From: Thozetella sp. PMI_491
Taxonomy: Eukaryota > Ascomycota > Sordariomycetes > Chaetosphaeriales > Chaetosphaeriaceae
Assembly: GCA_021432635.1 (NCBI GenBank)
Contig: MU270141.1
Location: forward strand, 16,089-80,088
Direction: 5' to 3'
DNA length: 64,000 nucleotides
Shown here: positions 1 through 12,200 of the stretch, one piece after another
Layout: each line of letters starts with the position of its first letter
Numbering within the stretch: position 1 is the first letter of the stretch
The notes under the pieces: model-generated
The model's database searches: none
Told to the model about the DNA's origin: nothing
The model's input: the letters and a program-made list of their open reading frames with translations, nothing else
Translations under genes and position numbers: made by a program

Positions 1-1518
1 GGATATATGTTCATGAAAGCGAGATACAATGCGCCCCATCCTGGGTGCCCTCGGATATTCTTGACCAGCCTAGGTTCAAAGACACGAAGCTCTATGTCGA
101 GGCACTGCCCCTGCCCAGCTTCGATGACCCAAAGTTGAACGCATATACCACGGCGATCCCAGCAAGGCTGCTGAGGTCTCTCAAGCTGTGCGTAACCCCC
201 TCCCCTCCCGTCCCTCACCCCCACCCCCCTCCTCTCTGCTCCCATGGCCACATTCCACCCCGCTTCCCACGGGCATCCCCTTTTCTCTGTCCTAATGGTC
301 CACACGGGTGCCAGAATCCCGGATGGGTTCGGTGTAAAGCCGTCATCGCTCCACAGTTGCGGACCAGCACTGACAAGATTGTGACGGAGCAGAGCCAGCC
401 CTACTCCTCCCCTGACCACCAAACTACATTCGCTAAAGCAGCTTCTGCTCCAGTCCAGAGACCTCGAGACGCTTCACTACGAGGATCGGGGCCAAGGTAC
501 CCGGTTTTCCTTTCAGGGACGTGAGCGCCTCCCCCCTTTGAAGGAGCTCTCCCTCAAGTGCTACGACTGGACGCACTCGAAGGAGGCGGTCAAAACCCAT
601 TGGGATTTCTCGCAGATTCGATCACTCGATCTGATTCATGTGCCCATCTTTAACGTCTTGTCATCTCTCCACTTACCAGACCTGGTCGGGCTCCAGCACT
701 TTCACGGCGAAGATTTTAGCGCTCATCACCCGGACCGCCGCGTCGAGGCCACACGGCTCATGTGGGAGCTCATCCGATTCCACGTCCACGCTCTGAAGTC
801 GCTCCACATCACCTGCTACACGCGCATGTTCCCCGTCGAAGCCCTCCTCCTTCATTCTGCAACCCTCGAGCATCTCTCATTCCGCGATTTTGCCGGCTTC
901 GACGATGAGAACCACCGGTGCCCTACGTTTGGGCCCATTCCGCTCGCGAGGCTTTCGAGCTACATGAAGGTTCTAAAGTCCATCGAGCTCGACATGGATG
1001 CTACACTGACGGACCCGCGTCAGTTCCTTCAAACGTTGGCCCAGTTCCCCTCCCTCCACACCATCGTTTTGCATGTGCACACAGTTGTTGACCCATATGA
1101 GGACACCCCCGCAAGCGAGGACGCGGACCTAGGTGCAGCCTGCGGCCTCTTTCACGCCATGTACCAGTTAAAGGAGACATCGTCCACCCCCAAGCTGCGG
1201 CAGATGACCATCAAGGTGGGTGGGTGGAAGCCTGTCCTAGTTCGTCGCTTGAGCGATGCCTGGCGCGAGAAGAACAGGCAAGGAATTTATGCCGAAAGGT
1301 GCTTCACAGCAAACTGGCAAAGGGACGGCCAGTTCTGTCTGCGCGAGGCGAAGCCTCTAGGCCTCTCCAAGATAGATCGGGGCGAGGTAGAGCTGTACTC
1401 GAGCTGGGCTACGCTGCAGGCGGACAGGAAGGAGCCGGTGGCATCGCTGCCCCGGCGAAGCACAGCGTGGCGAAGGACCATGGGGCCATTCTGGGGCGAG
1501 ATCGCAGGGTGCATCTAA
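1..1518 (+). CDS. F-box/LRR-like protein, 5'-truncated by the window edge
   Basis: The reading frame is open to base 1, so the start lies outside the window. The first exon piece runs to 187 and ends at a GTGCGT donor. The intron probably ends at 392 or 398; both acceptors restore the frame. The second exon is then open to the TAA at 1516-1518. The protein is rich in Leu-spaced segments (for example LHSLKQLLLQSRDLETLHY, then repeated LxxL and HLxF patterns). This resembles the degenerate leucine-rich repeats of fungal F-box-like proteins, which usually act as substrate receptors of SCF ubiquitin ligases. The F-box itself would lie upstream and is not visible, so the name rests on repeat style only. 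An AATAAAAATTT stretch near 1570 could be the polyadenylation signal. Confidence 0.6.
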
Positions 1519-4500
1519 TGGATGTACCCGTTTTTCGGTGCCAAATGAGCATATTGGGTACAATAGGCATAATAAAAATTTAAGAGGATCCCCGCTGAAC
1601 TTCCTGGTGCTAGCTTCCCTCCCCACGTGGCAATCCTCAGCGCCGCGAATGCTCCACTTTAAATACATAGTACATGCTAATTTTCCGAAAACGGACGCTC
1701 GGACCGCCCGGCCCAGTCGCTTGGGACCGACGGGAACACCCATGTCCTCCCGCAAAAAGCCGTAAGCCAATCAAAGGAGGGAGACTGGTGTAGGGGTTTG
1801 GTTTACCCCTTCTCCCCCCCAAAGCCCTTGATGAATATTTGTGTTCCAGTTCTAGATATGGCTTCCAGGAAAGCCACACTCTAGCCACAGGCATTCTGTT
1901 ACTCAAGTCGATCTTTTAACTAGCCCCAAGCTACCGTGTCCCGAGCCAAAACAACTCCTACATACCGTCACCGCTGTGCAGTTGCCCCACGTCCTGTTCG
2001 GCAGGCAGCTGCCAAAGCTTGGAGACCATGCCGGTCCCGGATGCGGCATAAATCACGAGGTACTTGAATCCCTTAGCGCTTATAGAACAACTTGGCTCCC
2101 TGTCTGCTGGCGATGGGGCGACCTGATTTGCAGACGGTATCCTACTGTGATGGCTCGCGGGCGCATCTGAGAGCGCGGACATCTCAATACCACTGTAACC
2201 AAGTCCTCAGCTTCGCCGCAGCTCCCGAACCTCGCTACACGGGGTAGTGCGACACAGAAGAGTAGCATCTTTAGTCTCTTATAGCAAAGGAAGAAATACC
2301 GCCGTCTGTCGCATAGGTGAATGTCTGATGCTGAACACCCCGAGGCGTGGCGTGCACAGGTGGCCGCACATATTGCCCAGACAATCATCCGTCCCTCATC
2401 CGACAAGAACCGGCACAAATTAGCACAAGCACAGTCCCATGACCCGGATCAGTGTGATCCCTCGGAATAGTGACCGTCGCGGTTGCCTGCCCCGTAAAGG
2501 AACTACTGGTGTCCTCCAGACAACATACGCCCCTTCCGCCTGTTCACTCCCGGCGCAGCAAGACGGAGGGTGTGGCAAATTCAAAGACAGATACTGTCTT
2601 TAAGAGGGGATTCGGGGCCATAATCCAATCCTCCCTCAAAATGACGTATCGCACGATCTTGGCAAGGGTGCCAGGGCCGAGTGGACCCCGAGGTCCGTCG
2701 AACCACTTGCGAGAGCCGAGTATGGCAAAGAGACGACAGCAAAGGACCCGCCACGTCCTCACAGAGTGTGCGTCCGGTATCCAGCGCGTAGCTATCCTCA
2801 ATATCCATTCATTTCCGGTTGGTATACCGCCATGATATCCCTGGGTGCTTTATCTCTTACCTTTGGCCTAGCTTTCGGCCTCCATCCATCTGGTGGGACC
2901 CCCCTGATACCCAATGAGATCCACCATAAGCAAATACCCTAGGAACCAAGTTAGGGAATCTCGATTTAGTTGGGGTCCGTCAAATATTGTCGCTTCCAGA
3001 CCACCTAGAAACGAATGGGGAGCCAGGGGAGAGGGGGGGGATAGGTTGAAAGGTAGACCACCGGCCACTCTGTTCCCTGGGCTAGGTATACATTCTCGCC
3101 CAGCATGAAGAGCGTCAGCGGGAGATGAGTAGCGGTTCTCGCAGCCATAGCCCAAGTGCGAAAACCCCGCGGCCTTGGGCCGAATTGCAGCTCTCTAGAC
3201 TGACATGTATGTCAAAGTTGCTAGACAGTGAGTCGGCCGGGTACTCAGTGTGGCAAGACGGACAGACCTTAAAGTGGCTGGCGATCCAATGATATTCTTG
3301 CACAGAGCGTCTTATGTGGGTTTTCACCAATGTAATCTTCAACGGGTTACCACATCTGAGGACTTGGAGAGCTTGGTATAATGCTCACTGCTGCTTGTTC
3401 TCATTAGCATGGTCTCAGTTCGGGGTGATGTCCTGGTGGACTTATGCTTCCTCAGGAGACATGGCCCATGCACTTTGAACTCGGTGGCATACAATCCTCG
3501 AGAACGACTATGATGAAACACCTAGTGTCAAAGCCGCCTGCTAGACGAAGATGAGTCTAGTTTGGTCGGGGGCGTTTGTGGTAGTCAGGACCGGCGGCCG
3601 AGGGCTCCCGTGCAACGAATGGGTCTGAAGAGAAGACAATTGATGCGCGATTAAACTATCCGATGATGATTAACTTCCTCTGATGGAATCGCTGAGCTGG
3701 TATCAAGCACGACTCCTCGAAGTATATGCTTGTATTAGGAGCCTCGGACCCAATGCTTGCTGGTGGCTGTCATGCCTATCGCCTGGGCTAGGAAGGCCCC
3801 TTGTCGAGAACGAATGCTGCTCCTCTCGAGAGATTGTCTTCTCTCCTATTCTAGCTCACTGGAGTCTCTTGGGATACCGAGGCCACCTCAGGAGGCACTT
3901 CGAGAAAAGAGTCGTCATCTTGCGAGAGGGACTGCGCCTTGCCTTCGCATCGGCGAGTCGCGCTGTCACCCAGCTTCCAGCATCATGCGTGGTCGAGTGT
4001 GGAAGACACAACCCTCCAATGCAAGCAACAACTTATTTGATCAGGAAAATGTGGGGATAAAACTACAAGAGACGCGCAGGCTCCAACAAAGCCAGCCCCC
4101 CAGCTGTGAATACAGGGCAAGCTTCACGACTGGGGAAACCTCACGAGACGACGTCTGCGGACTGAGGCGGACGGCACCCCTCTAACCTGACCACTGTGGG
4201 TCACCAGCGTCGGTCCACCGTAGACGTGGCCTGAAAGCCCAAGGCCCAACGGCCCGATGCGCTATTGCGTTAGTCGGGATAGTCGAGACACGGCTCCTTT
4301 GTCCTTTGGCTAAGAGGGGGTAGCTTCAAAGTCTATGAGGATCCAATTCAACGTAGCTTGCCGTCCCGCTTCTGTCGAGAGTGGCGCGTTGGCGATAGCA
4401 AGGACGCCGGTTCAACCATCGGGTCAACCGCCGCTGGCTCGGCCAAGGGCACTGGTCCTTCTCGGGTCACCTCCTGTGTCAACTAGTCGCCGCCAAAAGC

Positions 4501-7500
4501 TTCAGTCCGCTCCTGAGCAACATTACCCGTTTCAGCCTAGTCTCCTTGATCATCTAGGGACATCGCCGTGGTCAAGCGCAAGCGCTGCCCAAGGTGCCCA
4601 AAGCCAAAGCTGCATGCAGTCTCGCCGACAAGTGAGTAGACATCATGCAGGGGTTAAAAGAGAAATGCCATGTAGGGATCACTTCCGCTCCGTGGCCGTG
4701 GGCTTCGAGAAACACCTCGCGGTTTTTTCTTATGAAAACCGAGCACGGCGATGATGGCCTACTGTTGGTCAATCAACCTATAACAGGTCAGAGGTCCGGA
4801 ACATGGGAATTATTCAGGGGTGGGTGGGAGGAGGGGGTGTATGTACCCGTGATTGCCAAGTGCGGATTGCCCGTTGGGGTGCCCAACAAGATTCCTTCCT
4901 TCGCCTAAGGTCGTGGTCAGGTGGAGGTCAACGGTGTGTGGAAAGACGACCCGCGCGGACAGACTTGGCAAGTGTAGAGTGACCTTTTCACGAAGCGGTG
5001 GCCGCTTGAGCAGCAATCGGGCATGCCCATCAACCGGAAATGACCAAGGGGAAGTGGAGGGCGAACGCTTTGGCGGTCGCGCTGGGGAAGAGCATGGCCT
5101 TCTCCTGTGGCGAGAGCACGGCCAGCCGTGGCGTAGCTTCCCCCCGCCGGTTCGAATTGACTTGGCTAGGGCAATTCTTAGCCAGGAGCGATCTTGCTAG
5201 GTTGTCCCAGGTCACGCCCACCCATCGGTGGGCGTGTTCGCATAATCTTACCAGCCATGTGACGAGAGGGGTCTGTGGAACTGGCATGGTAGACGGGGTG
5301 GTCAGGTAGCCAGCGACGGGCGTACCGGCTGGATGTGCCGTGGAGCATACATCGGAGGCCATTTTAAAGTCCAGGTGGCTGATAGGCAAGCGACCAGATT
5401 GCACAGCCAAGACATCCAGCCTGCTCCTGCCCCTCGAGAGTTGACATCTCGAGGTCGTCCGGAAGAAGACGAAGTGAGAAGCAACGGAGTTTCATCCCAA
5501 GACACAGCTAACTGGGCCCCGACGCGAATAGGGGCGTAGTCAGACTCTCTGGCAACTCCCGCGTCGCTCTGGGGCAGGTTGAAGCGGGGCAGGAGGGGGA
5601 TATGGGCAAGCAAAGCGCTAGCACTATGCCATTTAGACTGTGGGTTTGGTACAAAGTGCCACGTCCCGTCCGGGGACCAAGGTGAGCACATCCGTGATCT
5701 ACATAGCGCTACTACCCTGGGAGTTGACGCGCACACGAACGACATCGGAGAGCTGACTCCCACCCCTCCCCGCCTCTTCCTCCTCATCCCCCCTCCCTCG
5801 TCCCTTCCCCGCCCGTCTCTCTCTTGGAAGACTGGTCACTGTTCGCAACGTCAGCCGCCGGAGGACGGCAAACTTGTCAGGAATCTTGCCCCAGCCGTGG
5901 TCCAACCAAGGGTTTGATACTAGGGCTCCTGGGCCTGATTTGTCTGGACATCTGCCCATATAGTATGCCCTGATGGATTAATTGCTAGCCGTATGGTTAA
6001 AGGGTCACTAGAATATAGAGTGTATGTTGGTGCGCTCGGAGCTGCGAGGACTTTTTGATCCTTGCGACCCAGCTGCGAATGACGGCCATTGATTGAGCTT
6101 GTGCAGACACCGATTTCGAGACGCAGGTCTCGCACAATTAGAACGTTAGCCTTTTGAAATACTGGCTTTCTTGAGCCTATTGCCCTTGCTTGTGCCTTGG
6201 GGACCCACCAGCAATTCTGGATGAGAGTTTTTGAGCTTTCTCTTTTTTTGGGGGGGTGGGAGGGTTCTGGTTAGGCTGCGATGGATGGTCGGCGACCACC
6301 GTTCATGATCCTTCCTCTCCCTTGCATGAGGATTGGCCGTATCGATAGACTGGGAGATCGGAGACATTGGAAACCATTCTGGCTCTCCCCAGCTGTTGTA
6401 TGTGGCAACACGATCTCTGCTTCCTCATCTTCTACCCCAGTTCGCCCTTTTCTCTCCATAAAGGTGAAGCAGGAAATAAGTTTACCAGTACCCGAGATGG
6501 ACCCAAGACTGCATGAAAGAGCTGGTTAGCCGGATACGAATCGGCACAAAGTTAAGGAGGGAGTCTAGGTAGGGAGCCTTCTTCTCAGCTATGGTATAAC
6601 AGCACTCTATCCCCATTTGATGTGCACGCGGCGAAGACATTGAGAGGTGCCGTCGATCTAACGCCAGTAGGAGCATGAGCTCAGTACAGAACGAGAATAG
6701 GACCAAGAAATTTAGATCGCATTCTTTGGCCTCACGTTAAAAGCATCGCAACCAGGAGAGCGGCCAACGGCTTTAAAGATGATGCGCATCTATGCCACCG
6801 CCCTCCCCCCTCCCCCCCTCCCCCCAAAATAGACTTCCGTCGCTTGGGCTACACCAATATGCCGCTGTCTGATGGCAAGCAAGGTACGTATTGAAGTTCC
6901 TGGTAGTTCTGAGCCTAGAAGTAGGCTTGGAATACGTACAAAATTCATGGTAGGCCTTCAGGCATCCTGATCAAACAGTCTTTCGATTTGGATCAAGTGC
7001 TTGAGTTCTACGGTTGAGCGAAGATCAGCGGTGGGATTTCATTTATCACTAAAAACCCAAGACGGCAGAGCTGAACATGGCCCGTCACGCGTAGCCTATC
7101 AGGTCCGCCGTGCGCTACCTGTATCTTGTGCGCGTTCACCATCGCAAGTGACAGGCACCATTCCAGTTCGGCAGTCGCACCTCGCATTCGCTGCCCCTGC
7201 TGTTGCGAAGCCTGGGTATCGCATAGTTAAGCCAATAACACACTCTGCTAACGACCGTCATTCAAAATCAAGCAAAAGGCCAAGACCCTCCTGCGAATGT
7301 GAGCCAAGTTTTTCCTCCGCCCTCCCGCGGAGAAATGAAAGCAGCCAAAAAAGAGAACAAGAACTGAAAAAAAAAACACATTCTGCCGTGAGGCAACATC
7401 CATCTTTCTGTGAAGTAGCAATTTCCCTGGTCGTGCATTTTGTCCCCGGAAAAGAACCTTGTGAGAGGCCCCGAAGAAGAAGGGCTTCGGGGGGCCGAAT

Positions 7501-7907
7501 AGAAAAAAAACGCCGCTGGTCATTCCTTCCTTTAGACCAGAACCGAGCTCTTCCTTCATCCGCCGATGCCGTCATCCATCGTAAACAGGGCGAATTCGAT
7601 CGTCGGCTGAAAATGAATCCAACCCTCGGGAGTGCATTGCCACTAGGAGAGCCCATAAGGGATGAGTTTGCGCGCCCACCCATGGCCAATGTCCCTAGTT
7701 GTGGGCAAGTCGCCCCAGTCCCCCGCAAGTTCCTTTGTATTAGTCGTAGCGCAAGGCTGGAAGGCATTACATATCGGGTATAGGTCGAAACAGACAGCTC
7801 TAAGGAGTACTGGCCAGCAGATGGCACCCCATGCCGCGCCGTCTCATGCGAGGAAGGAGAACAAGTTGAGAATCCTGACGGACCCGCGGCAAGCCTAGCT
7901 ACCGCCC
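1519..7907. other. gene-poor intergenic tract, no gene recognised
   Basis: About 6.4 kb between the F-box-like gene and the 3' end of the Zn2Cys6 gene. Open frames here are short (mostly under 150 codons), overlap on both strands and show no family motif. The longest, at 7001-7783, has low-complexity Arg/Ser/Lys-rich content and no ATG at its start. Base composition is ordinary (about half GC) and I see no excess of TA dinucleotides, so this is not RIP-mutated repeat. It contains a perfect hairpin at 5213-5236 and a C-rich run near 6800-6830. Part of it must be the 3' flank of both neighbours. Confidence 0.6.
5213..5236. repeat. perfect 10-bp inverted repeat (hairpin)
   Basis: CACGCCCACC is followed by a CATC loop and the exact reverse complement GGTGGGCGTG. 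A second, weaker inverted pair (TGGCT...AGCCA) sits about 45 bases upstream. There is no adjacent gene, so a terminator or operator role cannot be assigned. Confidence 0.7.
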
Positions 7908-9247
7908 TTACGACCGCCGGTTCAGACGCCCGAGCATGTTGGAGTCAATGTCGTTGCTCGAATCTTGTCTTTGTGCTGGCCCCATCATGTTGTCTAGGCT
8001 CATCGGGTTGCCGCCGCCTTGGGCTGGAGGCTGACTCTGCGCCTGCTGCGGTGGAGGCCCGCTAGGACTGTTCCGCTGAGGTATCGACATTCGGTCGTCG
8101 TAGTGACTCTGTTGATATTGGTGGTATCCGGTAGGTGGCGTGCTTCCGCTCTGCGTGGAAGCTGGCGACCGCCGTCGAGGGTCTTCCTCTTGTTGGTATG
8201 GGTGAGGAGGTGGCAGGCGCATTGGATGATCCTCTTCATGCGGCCTCCGCCTCCCGTAATCAGCCCTGTCGTCGTGGGGTGGAGGGTATTGGCTTGTTGG
8301 CGAGGCCATGGGATGCCGATAATCAACGGGGGGGCCACCGGCTGAAGGCGGAGGCGGTCCCGGGTATTGCGGCGATCCATTCGCGGTACCTGCTGGCGGA
8401 AGGGGCTGTCCATAGGCGCCGTAGAGCGGGGTCCCCGGAGGAACACCACCAGGCACAGCAGAGACGGGAATAAAGGCTGTGCCCGCATTCGATGATACCG
8501 GCTGGAAAACACAGTCTATTCGCAGCTTGTCACAGTTGGTGCACTTGCCGTTCTGGGTGTTCTGATACCCACTGCAGCGAATCTATGTTATGTGGTTAGA
8601 TAAAGTCCCCGAGACAATGCCTCGCGGCTAGGCTTCGTGGTGCCTACCTTTCGCTTCCTGCAGTATCTGCAGGCGATGGAGGTGCGCTGCCGCGGAGCGG
8701 CTTGAGGGGGCGCCGGGGCGTTCACGCCAGGACCGCGGGAGTAGTCGCCGGCGTAAGCGGGATACACGGGCGCAGGGGGACCTGTCGGCGCATATCTACC
8801 ATACGGGTCACCGTACGCGCCGGGGCTGCTGCCATAAGGTCCAGGCGGCGGACCGGGCCCGCCCCTGCCCTGCGCTGCGTAGTAGTCATACGGTGGCCTC
8901 TGATCCGGGTGTGGCGGGGGAGGCTGCTGGCCTGGATGGACAGGAGGCAGAGGATACATGGCTTGCGGAGGCCCCGGGGCCGGATAACCGTTAGCGCTCG
9001 GGGGCGACTGTGAGAAGGAACCGGCAGCCCGTGGATCGGCGGTAGGGTATCGAGGAGCGGCGTGTGGGGGGTAGCCGAGTTGGGATTCCTGAATTGAGGG
9101 CAGAGTTACTCCGGAGCTCATGGGCGGGAGCGGCTGTTGGTATGCGGGCCTGCGGTCGTCCTCGTCGCCTGGGGGAGGGGGATACTGTGAGTCGTCTGGT
9201 CGCTCTCCGGGTGGTGGTAGACCTCTCCCGCTTCTGTCGTCTGCCAT
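7908..9247 (-). CDS. Zn(II)2Cys6 zinc-cluster protein, putative transcription regulator
   Basis: Two exons, complement(7908..8582, 8648..9247), 424 residues. The 65-nt intron has a GTAGGC donor and an ATAG acceptor, and splits the zinc cluster exactly between codons 200 and 201. After splicing the cluster reads C193-X2-C196-X6-C203-X10-C214-X2-C217-X6-C224, the six-cysteine binuclear zinc motif of fungal DNA-binding proteins. It is followed by an IDCVFQPVSS stretch. The N-terminal 190 residues and the C-terminal 190 residues are Pro/Gln/Tyr/Gly-rich and look disordered. There is no fungal-specific transcription-factor middle-homology region, so the protein is much shorter than typical members. 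The start chosen is the ATG at 9247, which opens an acidic MADDRSGRG N-terminus; nine further in-frame codons upstream begin with a non-ATG codon. The target genes are unknown. Confidence 0.88.
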
Positions 9248-12200
9248 GATAGGATGCCGGCCTAAAACCGACACCAGGTTGGATTATCGAGTCCCGTGTC
9301 TCTCGTCGACGGACGAGTGGTTGGGGACCGCCGAGCGTCAGGTCTTGGTGCCGACTGCAGAGCGCGGGATCGGGAAAACCAAGAATCCAAGGAGGGAGGG
9401 GATGAATGAGTCGAGGGCGCGCCGGGCTCAATTTAAGCGTCGAGCGACTCGAGCCTGGGCGGACAGTTGAAGAAGGGATGGGGCCGCTCCAGTCCAAGTG
9501 GAGATCAGCGAGCGGCAGAGCGGGAGGAGCCTTCGGTACTAATAATGTGTGAGAAATGGACGGGAGGGCGGGAGTTCGGCCCTTTGGACTGGAACGGAGT
9601 CGCGGGCTAGGATGTCTCAGAGAGCCCAATTCCAACGGGATGCGCGGCGGAGTCCACCGTGAGGAGAAGGAAGGGGGGGGGGGAAGACGGAGGAACTGGG
9701 AATGTGGGAAGAAATGTGAATGTGCTGAGTGTGAGGGCGTGGCGGGGTTGTTCTTTTCCAACGGGACCAGCCAGAGAGCTCAAGTGGGCAGCGGGTAATG
9801 ATGTACGTCGCTTTGCCGGGAAGCGACTGGAACGAGCCCTTCCCTCTGGGCGGGTATTCCCTTGTTTGCTGACGGCCTGGGGTCCCAACTTAGTTTCTTG
9901 GCTCCAGCAGGCTTTGGAGAAGGTGAAAGGGGGGGAGTGGGAACGCAAGGGTGTGTGGTAGAATTTGATCGATAAAATGGATAAATTCAGCGAATAGGCG
10001 ATGCCGAGCTGAGTAGGGGTGGTGCCTGAAAGGACCCACTGGGAAGCCCCAGGGCAGCGAAATCGTGCGGAGAATTAGGCCCTAGTCGTGCAGCTGGGCC
10101 CGCCGACAGGTACCAGCGCTTCTCGTTGCATAACCCGTCCGCCTGGCCTTGCGAACCATGGAATAGCCCATTCCCTCCCAAGGGCGCCTCAAGTAACAAG
10201 GCGAGGCAGACCTAAAAAGGCACACGCACAAAACAGCAAGGGGGCCCACGGCGTAAGGGACCAAGCAATATGCCAAATGAAAGGGCACGACGCTAGCAGC
10301 GACTTTCTGCTGGGGGCTGGTATTGATCGACCTTGCGGGCAACGAGGTTTGCGCAAGAGGTCCGGTGAGAGTGGGATGAAGCCGCTTCTATTCCTGCGGG
10401 CGATGTCCCTCCCAGGGCTCCCTCGTAGTCGCCCACTAGGGCGTCTTGGTTCCGTGGGAAGGGCAAACAGTTTGGTCCGAAAAAAGTTTGGCAAAAATTA
10501 GCTAGCAAGATGCACGTACTGATACAGGTTTTGACTTTATGGAGCGGTACAGGCTCGGGATTGTGTCTCTACCCGGTGGTTACTCTCTAGGAGGCACAAA
10601 GCTATGTAGTCTGCTCGACCGGTCGCCTGGATAGAGGTCTGCCGGCAGCTCTTTGTCGCAACCACTGTATTGGCAGTTAGCTAACAACATTGCACTGGGA
10701 CCACCGTAACCATTTCCAGGTTCTCACCTCTTAGGTTTGGCTAGGGAGATCTCGACGAGCCGGAGTTCGGGGGGCGCTTCGCGGCAAGACAAGGTGGGAG
10801 GAGAGGTGGCGACGGTGCAGGACGTGGATGCGTGCGCGACACCTCGTTTCGCGACAGTTGGAAGCAGATGCTGAGCGACGGCAACAGCCAAGAGGAAGGG
10901 GGTGAGAAAAGGTGGCTGCCGCGCGGCCGCAGTCGTCGTGGCGGGCTGTTGACTGATCGCAGCCGCTAGAAGCAAACTGCGTCTTCAGCAGGCAAATATT
11001 GGTATGCGCGCGAACGTGCGTCGCCTAAATGTTTGCTGTTGAGAGGGGGGGGGGGGGGGGGGGCAAGAGAGAAGGACAGGTCCGAGTCGATCCAGGCCCG
11101 AAGGCTCAGGCGGCGCGACAGGTTTGAGGTGAAGAGAGAGGAGGAGGGATGACGGAATGGAAAAGGCCACTGCAGAGGAAGGAGTAACCCTGGCAGCCAG
11201 GCCACCCGGTCGGTCACCAGACGATTTCCTGCCCAGGGGAACAGGGCGGAGGGAATGGCAGGGAAGGCCGGGGTTATGGAGGGGGTGTATGTGGAGTGAA
11301 GTGCTTGCCTGTTTCGGCGACGGGAGCGGGTCGGGACTCCAGAGTTCCCAAGGGCCAAGTCCCAGACCTGGGAGAGTCCGCGCGAGCTTGGGGGCAATGT
11401 GCGTTCCTGGGGTGGCCCTGTTAGGGCCAATCCCACACCCCTTCGGGACGGCGAGGCGACCTCTTGCCTGGGATTGTGATGGCCCGTCTAAAGTCCACCC
11501 TAGCGGCACTCATGCAGAGGTGGCCGCAGGAAGGGCCGCAGCGACGGGTAACACCCAAAAAGCGTGGTTGGTCTTTATTTGTCGCTGACGCCTAGGGTAC
11601 GTACCTGTGCAACCCACCGCCCCGAGCCGACCGTCCTGCCACCGTTTTTAGAAAGCGAAGGATGTACATGTACTGTAGCGTGTGTCTGCGTGCGCGCCTG
11701 TGTGCATGTGTGTTCGATGGCCTCGAAAAATTAATTGATGTACAGTAGCAGGCCCGAGGGAGACAAGAGCCCGGCAGTCCCCCCCCTCCCCCCTCCCTCC
11801 GCCCCAATCTTTTACCTCTATCTCTCTTTGCGATGTAAGGAACTTTGAGCAGCGCGGCACGGTCTGAACCCGTGTGGAGTATTCGGAACGCGCCGAAGCC
11901 CCAGCAGAAGAAGACGCCCACAGGATCAGAATCGTGAGGTAGGCGGGGGCTGCCGTCGGTGCAGTCGTGGCCCTTGACACGGTGCATACGGAGCTGACCA
12001 CGGGACATATTTCCAAACGGCGAGTTCCAAACGGCAGGCCAGGAACGGATGCGAGGGAGACGGATATCGCAGTGCTGTCAGGCCCAACAGCACGCGAGCT
12101 AGGTTGGTCCCGGTCTGGAGGGTGCTATTTGGGAGGGGTCGGCCACCATGGTCGTGAGGCGGCCATTTCCATGGCGTCAACACGCCCACTACGACATCGG

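Noticed and set aside
5140-5165. GGTTCGAATTG as a tRNA B box
   Set aside because: Lacks the trailing CC and no acceptor, D or anticodon stems can be folded around it. I found no tRNA in the window.
7001-7783. 260-codon open frame on the plus strand
   Set aside because: Begins with TTG, is Arg/Ser/Lys-rich with no domain, contains homopolymer-coded runs and overlaps long frames on the other strand. It looks like chance.
10966-11509. Overlapping 150-170-codon minus-strand frames
   Set aside because: Pro/Leu/Ser-rich in several frames at once because the DNA is pyrimidine-rich on that strand. No start context, splice partner or domain.
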